Shown here piece after piece: positions 50,403 to 61,294 of a stretch of 64,000 nucleotides of DNA. The stretch is from NCBI GenBank assembly GCA_963277665.1, contig OY728143.1, positions 229,453,591 through 229,517,590 on the forward strand, written 5' to 3'. The position numbers and the translations under genes are program-made. Positions within the stretch are counted from its first letter, which is position 1; each line of letters starts with the position of its first letter. The notes below the pieces were generated by a model. That model was not told the DNA's origin and made no database searches. It saw only the letters and a program-made list of their open reading frames with translations. This DNA is from Viscum album (taxonomy: Eukaryota > Streptophyta > Magnoliopsida > Santalales > Viscaceae).

Positions 50403-50789
50403 GGTCGCGAACGTCAAAGGGGCTCACAGAGCGGTCCCGCCTCCTTGATTTGTGGCGGGTCTTCGCGGACATCAAATGGGATCACGGAGTGGTCCCACCT
50501 CCTTTATTTGTGGGGGGTCTGAATGTCAAAGGTTCTCATGGAGTTGTCCCACCTCCTTGCTTTGTGGCAGGTCCATAACATCAAATGGGCTCACAGATCT
50601 ATCCCGCCTCCTTGATTTGTGGCAGGCCATGAACGTCAAAGGGGCTCACAGAGTTGTCCCACCTCCTTGCTTCGTAGTGGGTCGTGAACGTCAAAGGGGC
50701 TCATGGAGCGGTCATGCCTCCTTGTTTTTCGGCGGGTCGCAAACATAAAAGGTGCTCACAGAGCTGGCCCACCTCCTTCCTTTGCAGCA
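50403..50789. repeat. Minisatellite, 55 bp x 7
   Basis: Units begin GGTCGCGAACGTCAAAGG at 50,403, 50,458, 50,516, 50,570, 50,625, 50,680 and 50,735, and an eighth start is at 50,790. Spacing is 55, 58, 54, 55, 55, 55 and 55 bp. Each unit includes GGGCTCACAGAG and CCCRCCTCCTT. The overlapping plus-strand frames at 50,351-50,939 are repeat translations. Confidence 0.92.
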
Positions 50790-51126
50790 GGTCGCGAAAG
50801 ATCTCTTTGGTGCCAGTCAGAGGGCTCCGGGAGCTGTGTCATCCATCTTCACGAGGCAGTCCCTAATGCTTTCATGATGTTTGGTTCTCCCCCAAGTTTG
50901 GCATCAACAAATTCCCTCTCAGACTGGGAGTCAAGGTGAAAATGAGAATCCATGTCTAGGGGTCCATCGCCAAAATTCCTTGGTTCTCGCGAAGCTGCCT
51001 CTTGAAGGAAGCTCGCAAAATAGCCTCGAGAAGGAGGCTCGTGAAGCGGATCAGTGATGCGCGGGCTTGGTGTGACGCGAAGGCCACTATGGCAGGATGT
51101 TCTGTGAAGTGCCTGAGGCCATCGCC

Positions 51127-51134
51127 TATAAATA
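51127..51134 (+). promoter_or_regulatory. TATA box upstream of cargo gene
   Basis: TATAAATA in a GC-rich context, 319 bp before the ATG at 51,446. It could be the promoter of the plus-strand cargo gene or the TATA of a plus-strand LTR. A TGGCGC at about 51,255, just after TTCA, could be an LTR end plus primer site under the second reading. Confidence 0.5.
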
Positions 51135-51445
51135 GTAGGGTTGACTTCTCTTTTGTCCTTTTCTCTCCTCTATGATTTCAACTTTTGGCGCTCTCGATTC
51201 GCGAAGCTCCATGAACTCCATGATCGCTCTTCGTGAATGGGGACTTTTGGTTCATGGCGCACAATAAATCGTCAACTCTACATTAGTGCACTCCGTGACT
51301 TACATTCGGGGGTCAGTGCAAGGCTCTGTGGTTCCGTTGTTCGGTTCGAGCTCTATGATCAATATCTGCGTTCGAGCTTCATGATTGAGCATCGCGATCT
51401 AGCTTCGCGGTCCAGTCCAAAATTTATCTAAATTTTTTGGATAGG

Positions 51446-53892
51446 ATGGCACACCAAGAAGACATCAAGGGGATCCTTGCTGATGCTGCCTGAAGGGAAG
51501 AGATGGAGAATATATTGAGTCTGTGGGAGTTAGTACGGAGCCACTCCAACCATGATTCACTGGGGCAGCTATTATCTAAAATCCAAAGGGACTACCCGCT
51601 ATGAAAGAGGTTGCCTTTGTATGGCTTCAGACTGAGAGATGATGTCTTCATCCTTGAAACAAGTAGGGATGAGTCAGCCTACTAGTTCAAGAGAACTTTG
51701 TGCCTACGTCAGTGGTTCAGGGTGGCTAACGGCTATGATTGGGATAACTTTACGCTTGTTACCGCTGATTGTTTATAAAATCATTTGAACGACGTTGATG
51801 GGAAAGCATTGCAGCCGGAGAAGTCCCCTCATCTGTACCAAACAATCCTAAAGGTAGAGCTGAGGAACCCAAAGAATGGATGGTCTGATGAGTGAGACCT
51901 ATTCCAAGGAGGCAACTTCACGGACAACTGGGCCTAGGACTATTGGGAAAGCGCCTCGTGTGAAGAGTTCGGGGAAAATATGAGGAGATTCTATTTGTAT
52001 TAGGTGGCCTAGGCCTCCCAATTTCACATCTACCTACTAAAGCAGATGATTCTAGAGCTATTAGTCCAGTGTTAATCAGGAACCAATACCTTCCACCTAC
52101 ATCATGGGGAGGTTGGCATTAGTTTATTAGACGTGTATCAGATCTTGGGGGTCCCGATACTAGGGGCGATGTACGAAGAATTCCTCCCTGCTATCGGTGC
52201 GAGGGAGGATCTGGAGCAGATGATGCCACTAGCGATGGAATTGATGAGACTGGTGCTGGGAGAGAACATGGAAGCTTTGAGATATTTCCACTTCAGACGG
52301 TGTTTTAAGTAGTTTTTTAACTTTCCGGAAGGTAGACGGTTCCCGGTGAGGCCTCGGACTTTCCCAAATGGATCTCAACAAGGTAAGGAGCACTCGTACT
52401 GGCAGATCATAGAGGACAACCAGTGTAAAACCTATGGGTTCAACATCAGTACCGAGTAGTAGCTGATAGTTAGGCTGGCGGTATTCATCATGGCTCCCAT
52501 CTGCGGCTGGATCTTGCCGGTGAGGGACACAAACATAGGTGTGTGACCCAGCACTATCATCATGGCCTCCATGATAGCGACCAGAGGGTGGGTGAATCTC
52601 ATAATTCTGATGCTTTCCAAGATGTACCAAATGCTCTGGCACATTAGTTAGGGGAAGAGGCCACAGAGGATATGTGGGTCGTTCAACCTTCTGTATGGAT
52701 GGATAGCGGCGCACATTAGGGGGTTTTATGAATATGAAAACCCTATTTCTCCCCCGATATCAGACTTTTGTCCATCCATACTGAATGTTGTGGGGAGATT
52801 TACGACCAAGATGATTATACCATTGGTATTAAACCGTGTCTAGAAGGTAGAAGAGTTCAACTTCCATCTGTTCCTGCTACCAATGGGGGCCTTCACAGAT
52901 GATGGCCAAGGGACAGAAGAGCACTGGTCTTATCTCCTGAACTTTCAAGGTGGAGTCTTGGTGGTGAGGGTGGACCATGATCTGCTCTGCAAGTCGTAAA
53001 CCCCGCACCAATTTGCTCGGCAATTTCAGTGCATGAAGCGACTAACACCCTAGGTTTACCTAGGAGTGCACCTTGAATAGCATCCATGCGTGATGAGGTA
53101 GATGTGGCTCATGTTTACTCTAGAGGATGGAAAGATGAGGAATGAGCTGCCTCCACCCAAGTCTGCCTTCGGGTTGGTCATGGAGTATGCTCAAAGTTGG
53201 GAGGCAGCCTACCCGGGGGAAATGCTAAAGCAGCAAAATGTTCGGGCTGGTAATAATGGATCTCTCCAACCTCAAGGTTGGGGTTGGAAGGCAGCAAGTA
53301 CATCCCTTGGTAGCGGGGCTTCCATGGTGAAGAGGCCCACACCAGTTGAGGTGGATGCAGCGGCAGTGGAACTAGTGGGCATAGAATAGAAATGTTACCC
53401 AGAAGGGAGGCCATCGAGGGGATTCCGTAGGATATCCACTCAGGCTCATGGGAAGCGGCTATGTCACATAGACATGCCAGAGGATGTTGTCTTCCTAGAG
53501 GTCGGGTATATTTGGGAAGTCAATAGACAGTTCCTCAGCCCTCCAGAGATGTGGCAACACCTGAACTATCTCAGGATGGATTTGTCGGTGAAAAGCCCTA
53601 TCAGGGCCGTCCTTGTGGTGTCTCGGGTGGAGGAGGAGTAGTACCTGGAGAGCTGGAGGACTTTGTGCATTCCCAATGTGTCCCGCATATAATGACAGAC
53701 CATGTCAAAGTGCTTCTGGATCGTACGGTCCCTCCACAATTGTCGGCCACTGAAATGAGAGAGTGTTTCCCTCTGTCGAAATAATCAGACGAGTCCTCCT
53801 AGAGGGACGAGGATGGTAGAGGGAGCTCGTTGGAGGAAGGAAAAGTTGGTGATCAAGGCTCACAGTGTAACTAATATGCCAAGGCACTCGAG
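51446..53892 (+). pseudogene. Plant-mobile-domain-like cargo gene, first part
   Basis: From ATG 51,446 (context AGGATGGC) one frame reads as sensible protein for about 2.2 kb, to about 53,640, despite about twenty stops; it then continues one frame over. At residue ~216 the string NTFHLHHGEVGISLLDVYQ, followed by ILGVPI, resembles the FHLPxGEMTxTLxDVxxLLGL signature of the plant mobile domain (aminotransferase-like) family. The later part has YLLNFQGG and a Gly/Ser-rich stretch near 53,250-53,330. In host proteins (MAIN/MAIL) the family affects gene silencing, and it is also known from transposons. Strand is opposite to pol, so this is an antisense additional ORF. Many stops fit C-to-T change (CGA, CAG, TGG, CAA). 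Residues outside the signature are not recognised. Confidence 0.6.
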
Positions 53893-53968
53893 GTAGAATC
53901 CCGAATCCACTCCCTAGGATCCATTTCCATATTACTTTGGACCCTCTGTTATCTTTTAAATTTTGCAG
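53893..53968 (+). other. Candidate 76-bp spliceosomal intron
   Basis: The donor is GAG|GTAGAA. The acceptor is TTTTGCAG|GA, preceded by a U-rich stretch. The upstream frame after the 53,640 shift is frame 1, and the exon ends at codon GAG, phase 0. The downstream 70-codon open frame is frame 2 and begins at phase 0 with GAAAGA. A 76-bp intron therefore joins the two frames. The intron itself has no stop in frame 1, so the case is suggestive only. Confidence 0.45.
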
Positions 53969-54178
53969 GAAAGAATAATTCATAGAACCCGTTATCATCC
54001 CTTAGTGGAAGCAGATGTGTGGCCTTCAGGATCCACACCTATGGTCGCATCAATTGCTACATCCGACAGGGCCAAGACGCATGAGGTGACCCCTCCAGAG
54101 CATTCAGATCTTCCGGTAATATTCGGGGGGCCACACCTTAGGGTCCCAATGGCGTCAACCCAAGAACGAGACAAATAA
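53969..54178 (+). pseudogene. Cargo gene, probable second exon
   Basis: About 70 codons open in frame 2 (ERIIHRTRYHPLVEADVW at the start, ending QERDK then stop). I recognise no domain. Its place after the candidate acceptor is the main support. The stop may lie in a following intron, because a donor-like CCG|GTAATA occurs near 54,115 and an acceptor-like CTCTTCAG near 54,260. Confidence 0.4.
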
Positions 54179-54336
54179 TTCGATCTCTATAAGTCTCTAC
54201 TACAAAATTCATGATTTTCACCCACTTGCCATGTCAACTGAAGTCTAAGCTCTCTTCAGTGTGCATAGCTCTTAAAATTGTGTGGGTCGCCTTAGCAAGG
54301 TTGGTCTGGGCTTCTGGTGGCGTACTTCCCTGAGGA

Positions 54337-55181
54337 ATGCCAGAGATCATGGAGGAGGATATCCAGAACGATCAAACTGAGGCACTCCCAATCACTGGTG
54401 GGACCGTCAGCGGGGATGTGCCTAAGATCATTGAGGTGGGATCCAATGATGAGGATCTATCAGATAGCCCAGGTCCCTCCATTCCTGATCAAACATCATA
54501 CATGAACCCTGCTGAAGATATCCTAGGGGTGTTCCCTACATATGAGCCTGCCAACTGTGCTGACTGGGACGAGATAGCCTCTGATGAATAGGATATCAGA
54601 ATAGCCCATCATTGATCTTGGAAGTTGATGAAGCACTTCATTGATGACACCCCCAAGCACTATGGATAGATGAGATGGACAGACTTCGCTCGCGACTGTG
54701 TGAACTGTGTGCTTTAGGAGTGGATGCTCAGCATCTCCACATGCTCTTCTAAGATCATATGCCATAGAAGATTCAATAGCATGATCATGGCCTCGGTGTG
54801 GGTTGGCAACAGAGGAAAGTGGTAAACATAAAGATGCTCCAGGAGGCTGAAGATGAGGTCCATCATCTACAGAGTCAGGAAGACGAGCACTCTACCTCCC
54901 CCAATGTGCAATCTGAGATAATATTGCAATTGAAGGCCCAGCTAGCAGAGGCCAAAGAGGGTATGAAGTGAGACTCTGATGAAATGATCATTATCTGGAC
55001 CGGTTTTGAGTGGTTCCAGATTATGGCTGATGAATTATGCCCCATTTATGTCGAAGAGGAGCGGGAACTGAACAGGTGGTAGCAAATCCTGGACACCACC
55101 AGCCAGAGGGTGGTGGAGCTACTACACTCTTTCGAAGAGGTTTACCCATCAATGGGGGGAATCGAACCTTGGGTACTTTAA
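54337..55181 (+). pseudogene. Cargo gene 3' part with coiled-coil-like tail
   Basis: The first 84 codons (MPEIMEEDIQND onward) form an acidic, Pro-rich linker. After a stop, HFIDDTPKHYG and RWTDFARDCVNCVL continue in frame. A shift before about 54,825 leads to KMLQEAEDEVHHLQSQEDEH and LQLKAQLAEAKEG, a heptad-like coiled coil, then YVEEERELNRW and VVELLHSFEEVYPSM, ending with a stop at 55,181. The ORF is degraded but reads like the C-terminal half of the same protein; a separate gene is possible. Protein-like text continues weakly to about 55,450. Confidence 0.45.
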
Positions 55182-55589
55182 TGATTACAAAACCTAAAAT
55201 GTACTTTCATGTTTCGATTGTTTTATGGCAGATGAATGCCGAGTTCCGTTATTTGTATTGGTTTATTGCATTCCAGTGATATTCATGGAGCGCCAAGCGA
55301 TCATTCCCTAAGCTCGCATGGTTCGGGCCCGATGTGAGAAACAATGGATGACCACCTTATCACACCATCCAAATGTAAGATTGAAAGCTAGGCTTCAGGA
55401 ATCCGAGGGTTTGAACAACCAATCCGGATTTCTATAAAGACATGGTAGAGGCCCGATTGGAGGATGAGGACCTCAGAACAATTGACATGTCGTCCTTCCA
55501 ATGTGCTCTAGCGCACGAGTGGGGAAACTCCATGGACATTGGAATCAATACAAACAGATGGGAATGGATGGTGTGAATAACGAAACCCA

Positions 55590-58500
55590 AGATTCGGAAC
55601 ACTACGGGGGTGGCATGATAATGAAGGATAACTGTTGAGCACATTCGAAACACAATATCCTTATTGTGTTATCCTGAAGTAGAGATAACAAACGAGGGTC
55701 GACCACTGACCATGTTGAAACATGAGACCTGACTCGAAATTTCATCCATTTGTGTTCCAGAACATTGGTCCGGGATAGTAGGAGAGGCACAGGCCGACCA
55801 TCCATATAGTTAGGGGGTTCCTCTAGACGTGAAAGAGGGTGAGGATCCGAATAAAGGGCATGCAAAGCATGGAGAGTGGAGTGATGGGTTATTCTACTAG
55901 AGTCCAAAACTCTTGAAATTATTCCACCTTGGTGGAAACACATTAGGTGGGTACATCGATCTGATTAGGGATCAAACATACTTTTGAACATGACCTCTCT
56001 TATGAGGAAACTGGCATATCCCAATGTTATCGTGGGGCATCTCGAACCTATTCAAGGTAGAACCATATTTCAGTGTCGTGTGTTGAGTAAATATGAACTC
56101 ATGCAGTTTAACTTCATATGATAGGACGTGGAGTGAAAGGGAAGATCCCCATAAGGGAGTATGTGGTGTGGTAGCTATAAATCCACCATGAATGAGGACT
56201 TGAAGTCCAAATCACAGCACATATCCCTAGAAGGCCATGATACCAAGAGTGAATGTTAGGATGGGCCCGATGAATATTGGACAGGTGTTCCAATATACCC
56301 CATAAGGATGGGAATCAAGTCATACGTAGTTCTGAGAGCCTAGTTTAACGTCAATCATGACAAGGAAAGGTACGTGTGGTGCTGACCCGCCTATATAACA
56401 CACCTAGATACACGGAAGAGTAAAGCCGAGTATGTTGGAATTCTACTTGAACATAAGGGAGTCGAAATATGTGAATCATGATGCTCAATATCTGGACCAC
56501 GATGATGGTGGCATGATGATAAGGAATGACTGTTGACCATGTTTGAAACACAATATCCATATCGCGTTATCCTGTAATTGGGATAGACAAAGTAGGGTCT
56601 ACCGCTGACTATGTTCATAACACGGGACCTGTCACAAATTTCGCCTCAGATATTTAGGGATGTTGGACCGAAACGGTAGGTGATCCGAGGCGGTATGAGA
56701 ACAAGTCATGAAAGGGGTCCCTTCGTATGTGGAAGAGGATGAGGATCCAAATAATGGGCTCATGAAGCTTGGACATGGAATAAGGTAAATTGCCCCGTGA
56801 AAATTCCATACTTCGGGATCTTTTTTGAAATGCATCTAAATACGACTATGAGACACATCAGATAGAGGGATTCGAGTACCTCAAAAAGGAAAGAGGTCAT
56901 GGGTCGCATGCTTTCACCTTAAGGTCCTAGGGTGGACCATTAATAGGGCTTTATTTAATGGATTGTGCGTAGGGCGTCGGAATAGCCAAACGTGACGGGC
57001 AGTTCTTATAGGTAGATCTTAGTTTTGGGTCATAGAACTCAGAACACACTGGGAAAAGGTATGGGAATCACATGGTGATGCTATTGAAAAACCCGACATG
57101 TGTGAGAACCTAGGAGGTACTCACCACACCACATGTTCCTAAATGAGTTCGGACCAAGGGGTTGAAAAAGAAGGGATGGGATTTGTAAATTCCTGGGGCT
57201 GGACCTGGAGACAAAAACGCCTGGGCGTTCCTACGTATCCCATGAGGATGGGAATCAAGACAAACATAATTCTAGAAGGGATCTTAGTTTATGGTCTTAG
57301 AGCTCGGACCATGGACTGTAGGAAAGGAGAGACACACAACAATGTAATTACAAGACCCAATGTGAATGAGGACCTGGTGGGATCACTGTGTGCTTCTTGG
57401 GGGAGGTTTCGGGTCGAGGGACTGAAAACAAAAGTTAGGCTGAGCCCGAGACAATGTGCACGGACATTCCTATGTACCCCATTAGGATGGGGATCAAGCT
57501 GTACGTAGTTCTAAGTATGGTATGGTGAGATACTAGTGCCAGAGATAGTAAGGTTGTGTGGGTCTGACCCATGGACCAAAAGAAGCGGTATTTGATATAT
57601 CTTGTTTTTCCTTTAGGATGAATGTTTTTTATTGTGAATCGATGGACCTAGGATGGAAGGTTCAGGTATTCCTAAAGGAATTAATCCATATGTAGGTGTT
57701 TACAAATGGTATGGTGTGTAACCAATAACAAACATGACGCCCCCTTGGGTGAGGTCATCACGATGCAATGTCGTTCTTTTGTCATGTGTCCTAGATGATA
57801 ATGTCACATATTAGGGTCATGTGATGAGACCAACCGTACACTTTTAATGTCATTCAGGATAGACTCAATAGTTTAAAGTCATGTGGGACTAAGCATCATA
57901 GTTTAAAGTCGTATGGCTCAGACGTATATAGGATAGATGAGGTTATAAAGGGGATTCACATGGCGTGATAAAGCATATCTGACGTGAATGTGGACAAGGT
58001 CCACACCATACCGTGTGAAATTTGGAGGAGGAAAACTCAGACTAAGGGTCTAGGAAAGATTAGAGGAAAAGGGGAGGGGCAGGGGAAACTAGATCTCTAT
58101 TGAACTAGTCCTGAAAATGAGACATCTGGGTGTTCCTATGTATCCCATGAGAATGGGAATCATGCCACATGTAGTTCTTGAGGATATCTTAGTTTATGGT
58201 CTTATAGATTGGACCAAGGAGAAGAAAAACCCTTCCAAGTGAAGACCTCAACCTGATCCCTAAGCCCACGTGAGTCAAAATCGATGTGGGAAACAAGGGC
58301 AGAGGAGGTTTTTTGCAAAACCTTGAACGCACGCCAAAGGGAAGTCGGTGTGGAGCCCTGAATGATGCCTTCACTACAGCTTTATCCTCCTAATGTGCCA
58401 ATGCGCACTGAGGGATAGTGTCAGAAGTGTCAAAATTCCATTTGGACATGATGGGGGGAAAATGATGTGAATCATATAACCAACATTTATGGCTTGAAGG

Positions 58501-61100
58501 GGCTAGCGTGACTATGGAGGATGATTGTTGACCATGTTCGAAACACATCATCCATATCATGTTAGCCTTTAATGAGGACAAACAAATGAGTGTCGGCCAT
58601 TGACCATAATCACAATGTGGGACTTGTATCGATTTGTTTTCTAAAACCCTCAAGGACGTTGTCTCGTAATGGTATGAGAGCCCTTAGGCCTAGCATCCAT
58701 GCCATCTAGGAATCCCTTCAAGTGTGAAAGGTTAAGGAAGCCCAAATGAAGGGGAACATGAAGCCTGAAAAATGGTCGAAAGCATGTCCACGTAAAATTA
58801 GACACTCCAGACTCTGAACAACAGTACTCTAGTAGACATTGGTGAATCACCGAAGAGGGTTGAAGGGAGTGTCCAACTTGAAAGTGGACGATTTGAAAGG
58901 ATGAGTATAAAATAAGGGGATAGAGGGCTCTCAGGAGGGAGAGGTAAATGACATGGTCATTGAAACCACGACATGAATGAGGAAATAGTCCCATACCACA
59001 CCATATACTCCTCTCCCTGGGAAAGGGTAGGCTATGGGGAACAAATAATATGGAGATCTCTAAGAGAGGGGCTGGACCCGACGTCTAGACGTTCGGGTGG
59101 TCCTACGTATCCCATAAATATGGGAATCAAGCCACACATAGTTCTAGAAGAGGGTAATGCGTAGCTTACTGTTATGCAGTAAGGACACCAATGGGTAAAA
59201 TACCCCAAACAAGGGAGGTGTATGGTGTGGTGAATAACATGATGTGAATGAGGAAATAATCACATAACACACCGTACAATCCTGAGTGAGAACTTGGGTC
59301 GGGGACCGAAAAGGACAAGGGGCCTGAGGCTGGGCCTCGGACAGAATGTCATGGCCAGTTTTCAGTTTAACGTCTTGCAATGAGGATGATTATGGATAAG
59401 GTATCTCATCTGGGGATTTGTATGGAACGATGAGTAACCTAATGTGAATGAGGAAATAATCCCATACCACACTGTACAACCCTGTAAGAGTTAAGACATG
59501 GGCCAGGGGCCCATGGTTGAGCCACATATAGAATGTTGTGGCCAGATTGCAGTTTAACGTCTTGTAGTGAGAACAAATGTGATCTTAGTTTAGGGTCATA
59601 GAGCTTGGACCGTATATTCCTAGTTTAATGTCATATGTGTGGGATAGAAAGGTAGAAACATCATGCTTATGGAAGACCACCAAGCAGCAATGATGATTGA
59701 AGAAAACTGTTGACCAGGTTCACAACACATTATATGCCCTCATGTGACCGGAGTTTAGGGCAGACAATTGAGTGTCGACCGTTGACCATATTCGCAACAC
59801 AGGGTTCGTATCAATTTGATGCCCGCAATCCTCGATGAAATTAGCCCGTAACGATAGGAAATCCCTTGTTCCAAGCATCCATTCCATTCGGGGGCCCTTC
59901 TGGATATAGAGGATGATGAGAAACCAAATGATGTGGAACTTGGAGCATGGCGGGGCCTGTGCTCGCGGGATGGATGATAAATGAAGGGAGGGATGTCTCA
60001 AGGGGATATGTGTGGCTTGGAGAAATATCCTGATGCGAATGAGGACATGAGTCCACACCACACCACACATTCCTAAATGAGAAATTGGGCCTGGGGCCAG
60101 AAAAGGCCACGGGGCTGGAAAAGGCCAAGGGGGTGAGGTTGGGCATCTCGGCCAACTGTAGCCATATCACCTCTTGTGTGTTTACTGCCTCATCACAGAT
60201 CCTAAGACCACGTGAGCAGTGCTCTATGTGGGAAAAAAGGATCTGGACTCGACTTTTCGCCATAAGGGTCTGAGAACTGGCATCTCTCTACGGGAATCCG
60301 CCGCTTGGAGATACAACAGGGTAGAATGAACCACTACACTCAATTTTTGGGACATCATGGGGTGGCTCTAATGACAAGGGATTTTTGTTGACCATATTCC
60401 CAACATAGAGTCCTTGTAGTGACCAGGAACGGGAACAAAAAATGAGCATCGACCATAGATCATACTCACAATGTGGGACATGTATCAATTTTTTGCTCAA
60501 CATCCTCAAGGGCATTGGCCTGAACTGGCAGGAGAGCCCTTGGGTATAGCATCCCGGCATTTTGGGGGGCCTCTTGGATGGGAAAGATGAGTGAGTCCCA
60601 ATCAATGGAGTGAGTGAAGCATGGATGTTCCCATCTGTGAAAGAGGTGGACACCTTCGAGGGGTGTGATGTATGGTGGGATTGGGATGAGCTCAATGTGA
60701 ATTGGGGAAAAAGCCTGCACCACACCAAATGTATTGACCTGAGGGGAGATTCTAGGATTTGGGGTGGGCCAACCGACTAAATGTTCAGGCATTCCTACAT
60801 ATCCCATTAGTATAGTAATCAAGTTGTACGTAGTTTTTGAAGGCCATAAAGTTTAGAGTCATGTGGTGAGGATGTGGGGGGGAAAGAAGAATGGGGAGTG
60901 GTAACATGGTGTGACCATCGTAATCCCGACATGAGTGGGGATATGGAAGACTACACCATATCATGCAAGGATCCTCCAAGAGAACTATACCTGTGGGGGA
61001 TATTCAAAGAGAGCAGTTTGGGGCTGGGCTCGAGATGAAATTATTGAGCCTTCATACGTATCCAAGGTGGATGGGAATCAAGGCACACATAGTTCTAAAG
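55590..61100. repeat. Long-period composite repeats (about 0.7-1.2 kb)
   Basis: Two landmark blocks alternate. A block beginning TGTTGACCATGTTCGAAACA recurs at 55,633, 56,531, 58,526, 59,708 and 60,386. A second block, CCTACGTATCCC to TACGTAGTTCT, recurs at about 56,288, 57,228, 57,467, 58,132, 59,101, 60,792 and 61,051. GTGAATGAGGAAATA with CACACC, and AGTTTAACGTC, also recur. Spacing of about 0.7-1.2 kb (one gap of 2.0 kb) implies five or six diverged tandem units. All open frames listed here on either strand appear to be incidental. Confidence 0.75.
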
Positions 61101-61140
61101 GGTATGTACTTTAACGTCATGCGGTGAGGACGATGAACAG

Positions 61141-61292
61141 TTTAATGTCGTGCGGGAGGAAGTAGTTTAGGGTCGTGCAGGACCCAACAATTTATGGTCA
61201 TGTAGGACCAAATAGTCTATGGTCATGCCAGACTATATAAATTTTAAGGTCTTGTAGGACAAAATAGTTTAGGGTTATGTAGGACCACACTG
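61141..61292. repeat. Minisatellite, 25 bp x 6, next to pol end
   Basis: Units of the type TTTAGGGTCATGTAGGACC begin at 61,141, 61,166, 61,191, 61,216, 61,243 and 61,268, spaced 25, 25, 25, 27 and 25 bp. A partial unit lies at 61,110. The array ends three bases before the pol stop codon (minus strand, 61,295-61,297). The same AGTTTAACGTC word is scattered through 48-61 kb. Confidence 0.88.
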
Positions 61293-61294
61293 GC

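Noticed and set aside
50403..50789. Regular repeats considered as a CRISPR array
   Set aside because: Units are contiguous 55-bp repeats with no unique spacers, in a plant nuclear context with no cas genes.
50351..50939. Overlapping plus-strand open frames
   Set aside because: They are translations of the 55-bp minisatellite, open in several frames only because of GC richness.
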